From Magnetospirillum sp. ME-1 (lineage in GTDB: Bacteria; Pseudomonadota; Alphaproteobacteria; Rhodospirillales; Magnetospirillaceae), in contig NZ_CP015848.1 of NCBI RefSeq assembly GCF_002105535.1, forward strand, positions 682,907-746,906: 64,000 nucleotides of DNA, given 5' to 3'. The notes beneath the pieces are model-generated. The model saw nothing but the letters and a program-made list of their open reading frames with translations. It did not search any database and was not told the DNA's origin. This document shows, piece by piece, positions 36,789-45,055 of this stretch. Positions within the stretch are counted from its first letter, which is position 1. Each line of letters opens with the position of its first letter. Both the position numbers and the translations under genes were made by a program.

Positions 36789-37367
36789 ATGGGTTTGCGG
36801 GTCATCGTGGTGGACGACGAGCGGGATCGGGCGGAAATGGTCCGTTCGTCGCTGGAAGCCGACGGCTTCACCGTGGTGGCGGTGTTCGCCAGCGGCGCCG
36901 GCCTGCCCGCCCGCGTGGCGGAACTGGCCGCCGACGTGATCATCGTCGACATCGATTCCCCCGACCGCGACACCCTGGAGGACATGCGCCGCGTCGGCAT
37001 CGAACAGGGCCGCCCGGTGGTGATGTTCGCCCAGGACGGCAAGCCCGAAACCATCAAGGCGGCGGTCGAGGCGGGCGTTTCCGCCTATGTGGTGGACGGG
37101 CTGAAGCCCGACCGGGTCCGCCCGGTGATCGACGTGGCCATCGCCCGCTTCGCCCAGTTCCAGTCCCTGCGGGGCGAACTGGACAAGGCGCGGACCACCC
37201 TGGCCGAGCGCAAGCAGATCGAGAAGGCCAAGGGCATTCTGATGAAGCGGCGCAAGGTGGAAGAGGACGAGGCCTATCGCCTGATGCGGCGCATGGCCAT
37301 GGATCAGAAGCAGCGCCTGATCGACGTGGCGAACAAGATCATCGAGGCCGCCGAACTGCTCGGCTGA
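36789..37367 (+). CDS. nasT: NasT, ANTAR-domain transcription antiterminator
   Basis: 192 residues. N-terminal pseudo-receiver (LRVIVVDDERDRAEM, Asp54 in VIIVDIDSPD), a coiled-coil linker, and a C-terminal ANTAR RNA-binding domain (LAERKQIEKAKGILMKRRKVEEDEAYRLMRRMAMDQKQRLIDVANKII). NasT binds paired hexaloop hairpins in nitrate-assimilation leaders and prevents termination, and is held inactive by NasS without nitrate or nitrite. Two such leaders follow in this window. The ATG at 36789 has AAGGGGCGG upstream. Unusually, nasS is not adjacent but heads the second operon, about 4 kb away. Confidence 0.93.
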   Translation: MGLRVIVVDDERDRAEMVRSSLEADGFTVVAVFASGAGLPARVAELAADVIIVDIDSPDRDTLEDMRRVGIEQGRPVVMFAQDGKPETIKAAVEAGVSAYVVDGLKPDRVRPVIDVAIARFAQFQSLRGELDKARTTLAERKQIEKAKGILMKRRKVEEDEAYRLMRRMAMDQKQRLIDVANKIIEAAELLG

Positions 37368-37464
37368 TCTGCCGCTTTTATCATCGAATGCCTATCGGAC
37401 GGTCACGGGCGGGGGAAACCCGACCCGGGGCAGGCTTAATGCCTAAAACATAGACGCTATCGCG

Positions 37465-37489
37465 CATGTGGCTAAATTTTAGTCACATG
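37465..37489. promoter_or_regulatory. 25-bp palindrome upstream of the nrtA promoter
   Basis: Arms beginning CATGTGGCTAAA and ending TTTAGTCACATG are complementary except for one pair around a central T. It is centred about 61 bases before the -24 element of the nrtA promoter, a normal distance for an enhancer-binding activator. It does not match the usual NtrC site (GCAC-N-GTGC type), so the protein is unknown. Confidence 0.55.
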
Positions 37490-37537
37490 ACGCATGCCGC
37501 AGCGCCGCAAACCCACTGAACCGGCCAAATTCCAGCC

Positions 37538-37553
37538 TGGCACGGAGGTTGCT
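37538..37553 (+). promoter_or_regulatory. Sigma-54 promoter of the nrtABC operon
   Basis: TGGCACGGAGGTTGCT fits the full -24/-12 consensus TGGCACG-N4-TTGCW without mismatch. Transcription should start near 37565, giving a leader of about 190 nt before nrtA that contains the ANTAR element and terminator. Confidence 0.85.
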
Positions 37554-37569
37554 TTCCCTTCCCAGTGAA

Positions 37570-37667
37570 GGCGAAGCCCCTCAATGGCGAGGTCCCGCCC
37601 CACGAGATCACGGACGGCCCATCCGGCGACGATGCCGGCCAGGCCGAACAAGGAACAAAGGCGTTCC
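37570..37667 (+). promoter_or_regulatory. NasT/ANTAR target RNA in the nrtA leader
   Basis: Hairpin P1: CCTC (37579-37582), hexaloop AATGGC, GAGG (37589-37592), extendable by an outer GGCG/CGCC. Hairpin P2: GGAAC (37652-37656), hexaloop AAAGGC, GTTCC (37663-37667). Both loops have A at position 1 and G at position 4, the two bases ANTAR proteins require. P2's loop and right arm are also the left arm of the downstream terminator, so P2 and terminator are mutually exclusive. The linker between the hairpins is unusually long (about 60 nt). Confidence 0.85.
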
Positions 37668-37720
37668 ACGGACTTGCGCCCCCTTCATGGGATGGCGTGA
37701 CGCCGCGGAACGCCTTTTTT
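37657..37720 (+). terminator. Leader attenuator of nrtABC
   Basis: GGCGTTCCACGG (from 37660) pairs with CCGCGGAACGCC (ending 37714) with one mismatch, extended by AAA/TTT, and is followed by a T-run (37715-37720). It lies 33 bases before the nrtA start. It would stop transcription unless NasT stabilises hairpin P2. Confidence 0.9.
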
Positions 37721-37753
37721 GCGTTTTGGCTAACGTTTAAGGACACGACGACC

Positions 37754-39049
37754 ATGACCAGCAACAGCACCACGACCAAGGGTATCTCCCGCCGTTCCGT
37801 CCTGGCCTCCGCCGCCGTGCTGGCCGCGGCCCGCGCCGCCCTGCCCGGCGGCGCCTGGGCCGCCGCCGGCGACGCCCCGGAGGTCAAGGGCGCCGTGTTC
37901 GGCTTCATCGCGCTGACCGATTCCTCGCCGCTGATCATCGCCAAGGAGAAGGGCTTCTTCGCGCGTCACGGCATGCCCGACGTCCAGGTGCTGAAGCAGG
38001 CCTCGTGGGGCACCACGCGCGACAACCTGGAACTGGGCTCGGCCGGCGGCGGCATCGACGGCGCCCATATCCTGACCCCCATGCCCTACCAGATGAGCTC
38101 GGGCCGCATCACCAAGAACAACGCCAAGGTGCCCATGAACATCCTGGCGCGCCTCAACACCAACGGCCAGTGCATCTCGGTCTCCAACGCCTACAAGGAG
38201 CTGAAGCTGACCACCGAGGCCAAGGCCTTCGGTCCGGCCCTGGCCAAGGGCCGCGCCGCGGGCAAGGAGATCAAGGTGGCCATGACCTTCCCCGGCGGCA
38301 CCCACGACATGTGGATCCGCTACTGGCTGGCGGCCAACGGCATCGATCCCGACAAGGACGTCTCCACCATCGTGGTGCCGCCGCCCCAGATGGTGGCCAA
38401 CATGAAGGTGGGCACCATGGAAGCCTTCTGCGTCGGCGAGCCGTGGAACGACCAGCTGGCCCACCAGGGCATCGGCTTCTCGGCGCTGACCACCGGCGAA
38501 TTGTGGGCCAATCATCCGGAAAAGAGCCTGGCCATGCGCGCCGACTGGGTGGAGAAGAACCCCAAGGCGGCCAAGGCCGTCACCATGGCGGTCATGGAGG
38601 CCGCCCAGTGGTGCGAGGCCAACATCGAGGAGATGTGCAAGATCGTCTCCGGCCGCGAATGGTTCAAGGTGCCGGTCGAGGACATCGTGGCGCGGGCCTC
38701 GGGCTTCATCAATTACGGCGACGGCCGTCTGGTGGAAAAGAGCCCCCACGTCATGAAGTTCTGGAAGGACTTCGCCTCCTATCCCTTCCAGAGCCACGAA
38801 TTGTGGTTCCTGACCGAGAACCAGCGCTGGGGCTACCAGCCCATGGATCTCGACGCCAAGGCGCTGATCAATCAGGTCAATCGCGAGGACATCTGGCGGG
38901 CCGCCGCCAAGGATCTGGGCGTTCCGGCGGCGCAGATCCCCGCCTCCACCTCGCGCGGAATCGAGAAGTTCTTCGACGGCAAGACCTTCGACCCCGCCAA
39001 CCCCGCCGCCTACCTGAAGAGCCTCGCCATCAAGCGCGTGGCGGTCTGA
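37754..39049 (+). CDS. nrtA: Nitrate ABC transporter substrate-binding protein
   Basis: 431 residues. The N-terminus has a twin-arginine signal (SRRSVLASAAVLAAARAALPG), so the protein is exported folded. The body is the NrtA/CmpA/NasF family (FIALTDSSPLIIAKEKGFFARHGM, GGGIDGAHILTPMPYQMSSG, TFPGGTHDMWIRYWLAANGIDPDKDV, VVPPPQMVANMKVGTMEAFCVGEPWNDQL). It binds nitrate (possibly nitrite) in the periplasm. The ATG at 37754 has AAGGA upstream. First gene of nrtABC, behind the attenuated sigma-54 leader. Confidence 0.92.
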   Translation: MTSNSTTTKGISRRSVLASAAVLAAARAALPGGAWAAAGDAPEVKGAVFGFIALTDSSPLIIAKEKGFFARHGMPDVQVLKQASWGTTRDNLELGSAGGGIDGAHILTPMPYQMSSGRITKNNAKVPMNILARLNTNGQCISVSNAYKELKLTTEAKAFGPALAKGRAAGKEIKVAMTFPGGTHDMWIRYWLAANGIDPDKDVSTIVVPPPQMVANMKVGTMEAFCVGEPWNDQLAHQGIGFSALTTGELWANHPEKSLAMRADWVEKNPKAAKAVTMAVMEAAQWCEANIEEMCKIVSGREWFKVPVEDIVARASGFINYGDGRLVEKSPHVMKFWKDFASYPFQSHELWFLTENQRWGYQPMDLDAKALINQVNREDIWRAAAKDLGVPAAQIPASTSRGIEKFFDGKTFDPANPAAYLKSLAIKRVAV

Positions 39050-39063
39050 CCGAGGAGGATGAG

Positions 39064-39924
39064 ATGACCATGGCTACCAATCCCGTCGGCGTGACCCCCG
39101 ACACCACCAAGGCCACCGCGTACAAGCCCGTCGTCCCGGTCAGCGCCGCCGCCAGGAAGGCGAAGGAGGTGGCCGGCCGCGTCCTGCCGCCCATGATCGG
39201 GCTGGCGGTGGTGCTGGGCATCTGGCAACTGGCCTGTTCCGGCCCCGGCGCCATGCTGCCCGGCCCGGCCAAGGTGGTGCACGATACCTGGGGCCTGATC
39301 GCCGATCCGTTCTTCGATCGCGGCGGCGTGGACAAGGGCCTGTTCTGGCACCTGTTCGCCTCCTTGAAGCGTGTCGCGGTGGGCTTCGCCCTGTCCTCCC
39401 TGGCCGGCATCTTTCTCGGCGTGCTGATCGGCCAGAGCACCATGGCCTACCGGGCGCTGGACCCCATCTTCCAGGTGTTGCGCACCGTGCCGCCGCTGGC
39501 CTGGCTGCCCATCTCGCTGGCCGCCTTCCGCCAGGCCGACCCGTCCGCCATCTTCGTGATCTTCATCACCTCGGTGTGGCCGATCATCCTCAACACCGCC
39601 GTCGGCGTGCGCAACATCCCCCAGGATTACCGCAACGTCGCCGCCGTGCTGCGCCTGTCGCCCATCGAGTTCTTCTTCAAGATCGTCATCCCCGCCACTG
39701 TGCCTTACATCTTCACCGGCCTGAAGATCGGCATCGGCCTGTCGTGGCTGGCCATCGTGGCGGCCGAGATGCTGATCGGCGGCGTGGGCATCGGCTTCTT
39801 CATCTGGGACGCCTGGAACAGCTCGCTGATGAGCGAGATCATCCTGGCCCTGATCTATGTCGGCCTGGTGGGCTTCATGCTGGACCGCATGATCACCTTC
39901 GTCGGCCAGAAATTCTCGAGCTAG
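39064..39924 (+). CDS. nrtB: Nitrate ABC transporter permease
   Basis: 286 residues with about six membrane segments and the binding-protein-dependent permease motif (LFASLKRVAVGFALSSLAGIFLGVLIG; VRNIPQDYRNVAAVLRLSPIEFFFKIVIPATVPYIFTGLKIGIGLSW; AAEMLIGGVGIGFFIWDAWN). The ATG at 39064 follows GAGGAGGATGAG. It lies 14 bases after nrtA and 14 before the ATPase gene. Confidence 0.92.
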   Translation: MTMATNPVGVTPDTTKATAYKPVVPVSAAARKAKEVAGRVLPPMIGLAVVLGIWQLACSGPGAMLPGPAKVVHDTWGLIADPFFDRGGVDKGLFWHLFASLKRVAVGFALSSLAGIFLGVLIGQSTMAYRALDPIFQVLRTVPPLAWLPISLAAFRQADPSAIFVIFITSVWPIILNTAVGVRNIPQDYRNVAAVLRLSPIEFFFKIVIPATVPYIFTGLKIGIGLSWLAIVAAEMLIGGVGIGFFIWDAWNSSLMSEIILALIYVGLVGFMLDRMITFVGQKFSS

Positions 39925-39938
39925 AAAGGATTTCCGTC

Positions 39939-40733
39939 ATGAGCGCCTATCTCTCCATCGAGAACGTCGGCATCACCTTCAAGACCGACAAGGGATCGTT
40001 CTGCGCCCTGGACGACGTCAAGCTCCGCATCGAGAAGGGCGAGTTCATTTCGGTGATCGGCCATTCCGGTTGCGGCAAGTCCACCCTGCTCAACATCGTC
40101 GCCGGCCTGCTGCAGGCCACCGAGGGCGGCGTGCTGCTGGAAGGCCGCGAGGTGGACTCCCCCGGCCCCGACCGCGCCGTGGTGTTCCAGAACCACTCGC
40201 TGCTGCCCTGGCTCACGGTCTACGACAACGTGCGCATGGCGGTGGACAAGGTGCTGGGCAAGACCAAGACCAAGGCCGAACGCCATGACTGGACCATGCA
40301 CAACCTGTCGCTGGTGCGCATGGACCAGGCCAAGGACAAGAAGCCGGGCGAGATCTCGGGCGGCATGAAGCAGCGCGTCGGCATCGCCCGCGCCCTGGCC
40401 ATGGAGCCCAAGGTGCTGCTGCTGGACGAGCCGTTCGGGGCGCTGGACGCGCTCACCCGCGCCCACCTGCAGGACAGCCTGATGGAAATCCACAACCGGC
40501 TGGGCAATACGGTGATCATGATCACCCACGACGTGGACGAATCCGTGCTGCTGTCCGACCGCATCGTGATGATGAACAACGGCCCGGCCGCCACCATCGG
40601 CCAGATTCTCGACATCGACCTGGAGCGTCCGCGCCGCCGCGTCGATCTGGCCGCCGACCCCCATTACAACCACCTGCGGGCCGAGGTGCTGCGCTTCCTG
40701 CACGGCCACGCCCCGGCCAGCCACGCGGCATAG
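39939..40733 (+). CDS. nrtC: Nitrate ABC transporter ATP-binding protein
   Basis: 264 residues: Walker A GHSGCGKST, Q-loop VFQNHSLLPWLTVYDNVRMAV, signature ISGGMKQRVGIARALAMEPKVLLLDEPFGALDALTR and H-switch ITHDVDE. This is the short NrtD/NasD-type ATPase without the extra substrate-binding domain of cyanobacterial NrtC. Completes the transporter; AAAGGA precedes the ATG. No terminator is evident before the next leader begins. Confidence 0.92.
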   Translation: MSAYLSIENVGITFKTDKGSFCALDDVKLRIEKGEFISVIGHSGCGKSTLLNIVAGLLQATEGGVLLEGREVDSPGPDRAVVFQNHSLLPWLTVYDNVRMAVDKVLGKTKTKAERHDWTMHNLSLVRMDQAKDKKPGEISGGMKQRVGIARALAMEPKVLLLDEPFGALDALTRAHLQDSLMEIHNRLGNTVIMITHDVDESVLLSDRIVMMNNGPAATIGQILDIDLERPRRRVDLAADPHYNHLRAEVLRFLHGHAPASHAA

Positions 40734-40818
40734 TCTAGTTTTGGAACACGTCTTTTTTGAGGGCCTATTTTTTAGGCACATCTGCCGACAAAGCCCAGCC
40801 GATCCGCCGTTCCGGCCT

Positions 40819-40834
40819 TGGCATGGGGTGTGCA
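40819..40834 (+). promoter_or_regulatory. Sigma-54-type promoter of the nasS-nirBD-nasA operon
   Basis: TGGCATGGGGTGTGCA matches TGGCACG-N4-TTGCW with two mismatches and correct GG-N10-GC spacing. An inverted repeat GCCTA-N5-TAGGC (40763-40777) lies about 45 bases upstream. The resulting leader to nasS is about 190 nt, like that of nrtA. Confidence 0.7.
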
Positions 40835-40859
40835 GAGCAGAGATCGAGATTTTAATACC

Positions 40860-40951
40860 GGCGGCAACCTCAATGGCGAGGCTCACCGCCCAGTACAAAG
40901 CCCCGGTGCCGCGACGCAGCGGCTCATGGGGCGAAGGAACAAAGGCGTTCC
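40860..40951 (+). promoter_or_regulatory. NasT/ANTAR target RNA in the nasS leader
   Basis: P1: CCTC (40868-40871), hexaloop AATGGC, GAGG (40878-40881), within an outer GGCGG/CCGCC stem (40860-40864 with 40886-40890). P2: GGAAC (40936-40940), hexaloop AAAGGC, GTTCC (40947-40951). Loops and stems are identical to those in the nrtA leader although the surrounding sequence differs, which shows that the hairpins are under selection. P2 overlaps the terminator's left arm. Confidence 0.87.
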
Positions 40952-41013
40952 ACGGAAATTCGACGCTGCCCCAAATGGGCCGGCGACGAGCATTTCCGCG
41001 GAACGCCTTTTTT
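40941..41013 (+). terminator. Leader attenuator of the nasS operon
   Basis: AAAGGCGTTCCACGGAAA (40941-40958) pairs with TTTCCGCGGAACGCCTTT (40993-41010) with a single mismatch over 18 positions, followed by T-run to 41013. It lies 22 bases before the nasS ATG. Confidence 0.92.
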
Positions 41014-41035
41014 GTTTGGCCGAGGGACCCACGAG

Positions 41036-42259
41036 ATGAACCTGGAAAAGACCCGTCTGAAGCTTGGCATGGTACCGCTGATCGACGCGGCCCCCCTGGT
41101 GGTGGCCAAGGAGCGCGGCTTCTTCGCCGAGATGGGCCTGGACGTGGAGCTGTCGCGCGAAGCCTCGTGGGCGTCGATCCGCGACAAGGTGGCGGTGGGC
41201 GCGCTGGACGGCGCCCAGATGCTGGCTCCCATGCCGCTGGCCATGAGCCTGGGGCTGTCGCCCATCCGGGTGCCCATGGCCGCCGGCATGGCGCTCAATC
41301 TGGGCGGCAACACCATCACCATCGGCAACGCCCTGTGGGAGCGCATGGAGGCGGCCGATCCCGACTCCATGGCCGCCGTCCCCGTCTCGGCCCGCGCCCT
41401 CAAGCGGGTCATCGAGGCCGACAAGAACTGCGGGCGTGCGCCCATGACGTTCGCCACCGTCTATCCCTATTCCTCCCACGCCGCCGAGCTGCGCCTGTGG
41501 ATGGAAGCCGCCGGCATCGATACCCGGAAGGACGTCGCCCTCACCGTGGTGCCGCCGCCCCAGATGATCTCGTTCCTGTCGGCAGGCAACATCGTCGGCT
41601 ACTCGGTCGGCGAGCCCTGGGGCAGTCTGGCGGCGCGCATGAATCTGGGACGTATCGCCGCGACCAGCCGCGACATCTTCGCCGGACGGCTGGAAAAGGT
41701 CTTCGCCGTCACCCAGGGCTGGGCGGAAAGCCACCCGGAAACCCATCTGGCGGTGCTGCAGGCCCTGATCAGCGCCGCCCAATGGTGCGACGACAACCGC
41801 TCGGAACTGGCCGAACTGCTGGCCCAGCCGCAATACGTCAACGCTCCGCTCGACGCCCTGCTGGCGCCGCTGCTGGGCGAGCACGGCCTGCCCAGGGACC
41901 TGATCACCTTCCACGCCCATGCCGCCAACTTCCCCTGGCGCTCCCAGGCCATGTGGCACCTGGAAATGATGAAGCGCTGGGACATGGCGCCCGCCGGGCT
42001 GGACACGCGGTCCGCCGCCGAAGCCGTGTTCCGCCCCGACCTCTACCGGGTGGCCGCCCTGGCGCTGGGCCTGCGCGTGCCGCTCACCGACTACAAGACC
42101 GAGGGCGCCCACGCCGGCCCCTGGACCCTGTTGAAGGCCACGCGGCCCATGGAGATGGGGGCCGACCTGCTGCTGGGCGGCGCCACCTTCGATCCCTTCA
42201 CCTCCCGCATCATCGCCTCCGCCCCGGCGGCACGGACCGAATCAGGAGACCTCACATGA
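41036..42259 (+). CDS. nasS: NasS, cytoplasmic nitrate/nitrite sensor
   Basis: 407 residues of the NrtA/CmpA fold (LGMVPLIDAAPLVVAKERGFFAEMGL, GALDGAQMLAPMPLAMSLG, TFATVYPYSSHAAELRLWMEAAGI, VVPPPQMISFLSAGNIVGYSVGEPWG) but without any signal peptide. This is the hallmark of NasS, which binds nitrate/nitrite in the cytoplasm and controls NasT. The ATG at 41036 fits; upstream TTG extension is unlikely. It is the first gene behind the second ANTAR leader and overlaps nirB (ATGA), so it is co-induced with the enzymes it regulates. Confidence 0.88.
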   Translation: MNLEKTRLKLGMVPLIDAAPLVVAKERGFFAEMGLDVELSREASWASIRDKVAVGALDGAQMLAPMPLAMSLGLSPIRVPMAAGMALNLGGNTITIGNALWERMEAADPDSMAAVPVSARALKRVIEADKNCGRAPMTFATVYPYSSHAAELRLWMEAAGIDTRKDVALTVVPPPQMISFLSAGNIVGYSVGEPWGSLAARMNLGRIAATSRDIFAGRLEKVFAVTQGWAESHPETHLAVLQALISAAQWCDDNRSELAELLAQPQYVNAPLDALLAPLLGEHGLPRDLITFHAHAANFPWRSQAMWHLEMMKRWDMAPAGLDTRSAAEAVFRPDLYRVAALALGLRVPLTDYKTEGAHAGPWTLLKATRPMEMGADLLLGGATFDPFTSRIIASAPAARTESGDLT

Positions 42260-44715
42260 ACGCTCTTCCCCGCCAGAAGCTGGTCGTCATCGGCAACGGC
42301 ATGGCCGGCATGCGCACCGTCGAGGAATTGCTGGCCATCGCGCCGGCCCGCTACGACATCACGGTATTCGGGGCCGAGCCCCACCCCAATTACAACCGCA
42401 TCATGCTGTCCTCGGTGCTGGCCGGGGAAAAGCAGGTGGACGACATCGTCATCAACACCCGCGAGTGGTACGCCGAGAACGCCATCCGGCTCCACACCGG
42501 CGATCCGGTGGTCGCCATCGACCGCGCCGCCAAGACGGTGACCTCCGCCAACGGCCTGGTGGTGCCCTACGACAAGCTGCTGCTGGCCACCGGCTCCAAG
42601 CCGCTGATGCCGCCGTTGCCCGGCCTGGACCTGCCCGGCGTGGTCGCCTTCCGCGACATCGCCGATGTGGACAAGATGCTGGCGGCAGCCGAGGCCAAGC
42701 AGCGCGCCGTGGTGATCGGCGGCGGATTGCTGGGCCTGGAAGCCGCCTGGGGCCTGAAGCGGCGCGGCATGCCCGTGGCCCTGGTCCACCTGATGCCCAC
42801 CCTGATGGAGCGCCAGCTGGACGTGGAGGCCGGCGGCCTGCTGCAGAAGGACCTGACCGAGCGGGGGCTCCACTTCTTCACCTCGGGCCAGACCGAGGAG
42901 ATCATGGGCGCCGACGAGGGAAGCGCCCGGGGCGTCAAGCTCACCGACGGCCGCGAGATTCCCGCCGATCTGGTGGTGGTGGCCATCGGCATCCGCCCCA
43001 ATGTCGACCTGGCCAAGGCCTCGGGCCTGGACATCAACCGCGGCATCGAGGTGGGCGACGACATGGCCACCTCGGACCCCGCCATCTATTCGGTGGGCGA
43101 GTGCGTCGAGCACCGGGGCCAGATCTTCGGGCTGGTCGCCCCCATCTGGGAGCAGGCCAAGGTCTGCGCCTCGCGCCTGGCCGGCCGCGACGATCTCCAT
43201 TACGAGACCCCGCCCTTGTCCACCCGGCTCAAAATCACCGGCATCGACGTGTTCTCGGCCGGGCAATTGGCCGCCCAGGACGAGGCCGACGAGGAGCTGG
43301 TCTACCGCGACTCGGCGAAGGGCATCTACAAGAAGCTGGTGATCCGCGCCGACCGCGTGGTGGGCGCCGTAATGTACGGCGACGTGGCCGACGGTTCCTG
43401 GTACTTCCAGCTGATGCGCGAAAAGGCGGACGTGGCCGCCATCCGCGACCGCATGATCTTCGGCCAGGCCTATGCCGATACCAGCTGCAAGGGGCACGGG
43501 GGCGGCGTCAACGTCGCCGCCATGAGCGACGACACCCAGGTCTGCGGCTGCAACGGCGTCTCCAAGGGCGCCATCGTCAAGGCCATCACCGAGAAGGGGC
43601 TGACCAGCCTCGACGAGGTCAAGGCCCACACCAAGGCCTCTGCGTCCTGCGGCCAGTGCGCCTCGGTGGTCCAGGCCATTCTGTCGCACGTCACCGGCGA
43701 GGTGGTGGAGGCCAAGGCCGCCGGCATGTGCGGCTGCACCGACCATTCCCATGACGAGGTCAGGAAGCAGATCCTCGCCCAGGGCCTGAAGACCCAGGAC
43801 GCGGTGCGTTCGGCGCTGGGCTGGCGCCATGCCGACGGCTGCGCCAAGTGCCGCCCGGCCTTGAACTACTACCTGCTGTGCGCCTGGCCCAGCGAGTACG
43901 TGGACGACTACCAGAGCCGCTTCATCAACGAGCGCGTCCACGCCAACATCCAGAAGGACGGCACCTATTCGGTGGTGCCGCGCATGTGGGGGGGGCTCAC
44001 CACGCCTTCCGAACTGCGCGCCATCGCCGATGTGGCCGACAAGTACGAGATCCCCACGGTGAAGGTCACCGGCGGCCAGCGCATCGACCTGTTGGGCGTC
44101 AAGAAGGAGGACCTGCCCGCCGTCTGGGCCGACCTGGGCCGGGCGGGCCTCATCTCCGGCCACGCCTATTCCAAGGGCCTGCGCACGGTCAAGACCTGCG
44201 TCGGCTCGGAATGGTGCCGCTTCGGCACCCAGGATTCCACCGGCCTCGGCGTCAAGCTGGAGAAGCTGATGTGGGGGTCGTGGACGCCGCACAAGGTCAA
44301 GCTGGCGGTGTCGGGCTGCCCCAGGAATTGCGCCGAGGCCACCATCAAGGATATCGGCATCGTCTGCGTCGAGGCCGGCTACGACATCTCGGTGGGCGGC
44401 AACGGCGGCATCGAGCTGCGCGGCACCGACCATCTGGTCCGGGTCGCCACCGAGGAAGAGGTGCTCGAGTATTCCGGCGCCTTCATGCAGATCTACCGGG
44501 AAGAGGCCCGCTACCTGGAGCGCACCGCGCCGTGGGTCGAGCGGGTCGGCATGGACTATATCAAGAGGCGGGTGGTGGACGACGCCGAAGGCCGCCGTGC
44601 CGCCTTCGCCCGCTTCGTCTTCTCGCAGAAATACGCGCAAGTGGATCCCTGGGCCGAACGGGCCTCGGGCGCCGTGGACGCGCACGAATTCGAAACCCTG
44701 GCCGAGGTGGGCTGA
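42256..44715 (+). CDS. nirB: Assimilatory nitrite reductase (NADH), large subunit
   Basis: 819 residues. Reduces nitrite to ammonium. N-terminal FAD/NADH domain (VVIGNGMAGMRTVEEL; VVIGGGLLGLEAAWGL), BFD-type [2Fe-2S] segments (CGCNGVSKGAIVKAI...CGQCASVVQAIL; CGCTDHSHDEVRKQI), then the sirohaem/[4Fe-4S] domain with CVGSEWCRFG (about 648) and SGCPRNCAEATIKDIG (about 687) giving the cluster cysteines. Full length. Overlaps nasS at its start; nirD follows 4 bases after its stop. Confidence 0.96.
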   Translation: MNALPRQKLVVIGNGMAGMRTVEELLAIAPARYDITVFGAEPHPNYNRIMLSSVLAGEKQVDDIVINTREWYAENAIRLHTGDPVVAIDRAAKTVTSANGLVVPYDKLLLATGSKPLMPPLPGLDLPGVVAFRDIADVDKMLAAAEAKQRAVVIGGGLLGLEAAWGLKRRGMPVALVHLMPTLMERQLDVEAGGLLQKDLTERGLHFFTSGQTEEIMGADEGSARGVKLTDGREIPADLVVVAIGIRPNVDLAKASGLDINRGIEVGDDMATSDPAIYSVGECVEHRGQIFGLVAPIWEQAKVCASRLAGRDDLHYETPPLSTRLKITGIDVFSAGQLAAQDEADEELVYRDSAKGIYKKLVIRADRVVGAVMYGDVADGSWYFQLMREKADVAAIRDRMIFGQAYADTSCKGHGGGVNVAAMSDDTQVCGCNGVSKGAIVKAITEKGLTSLDEVKAHTKASASCGQCASVVQAILSHVTGEVVEAKAAGMCGCTDHSHDEVRKQILAQGLKTQDAVRSALGWRHADGCAKCRPALNYYLLCAWPSEYVDDYQSRFINERVHANIQKDGTYSVVPRMWGGLTTPSELRAIADVADKYEIPTVKVTGGQRIDLLGVKKEDLPAVWADLGRAGLISGHAYSKGLRTVKTCVGSEWCRFGTQDSTGLGVKLEKLMWGSWTPHKVKLAVSGCPRNCAEATIKDIGIVCVEAGYDISVGGNGGIELRGTDHLVRVATEEEVLEYSGAFMQIYREEARYLERTAPWVERVGMDYIKRRVVDDAEGRRAAFARFVFSQKYAQVDPWAERASGAVDAHEFETLAEVG

Positions 44716-44719
44716 AGCC

Positions 44720-45055
44720 ATGCAGGACTGGATCAAGATCGGACGTGTGGAAGACATCCCCCGCCTGGGGGCCCGCACCGTCCAGACGCCCAAGGGCGAC
44801 ATCGCGGTGTTCCGCACCCGGGACGACGAGATCTTCGCCCTTCACAACCGCTGCCCCCACAAGGGCGGCCCGTTGAGCGAAGGCATCGTCAGCGGTCGTG
44901 TGGTGGTCTGCCCGCTGCATTCCTGGACCATCGACCTGGAAACCGGCGAGGCCACCGCCCCCGACGAGGGCTGCACCCGCCCGGTGGACTCCAGGGTGGC
45001 CGACGGCCAGGTCTGGCTGAAGCTCGAAATCGCGAAAAAGGTGGCCCATGGCTGA
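44720..45055 (+). CDS. nirD: Nitrite reductase (NADH) small subunit
   Basis: 111 residues with a Rieske-type fold. Motifs CPHKGGPLSEG and CPLHSWTIDLETG carry the C-x-H and C-x2-H positions, so a [2Fe-2S] cluster appears possible (many NirD lack it). It is 4 bases behind nirB and overlaps nasA by 8 bases, indicating tight coupling. Confidence 0.93.
   Translation: MQDWIKIGRVEDIPRLGARTVQTPKGDIAVFRTRDDEIFALHNRCPHKGGPLSEGIVSGRVVVCPLHSWTIDLETGEATAPDEGCTRPVDSRVADGQVWLKLEIAKKVAHG

Noticed and set aside
40741-44715. Apparent 1324-codon fusion frame running from the nasS leader into nirB
   Set aside because: The upstream part crosses the terminator and nasS in a wrong frame; nirB has its own ATG (42256) coupled to the nasS stop.
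42091-44817. Long minus-strand frame opposite nirB
   Set aside because: Shadow frame with low-complexity composition; nirB is full length on the other strand.
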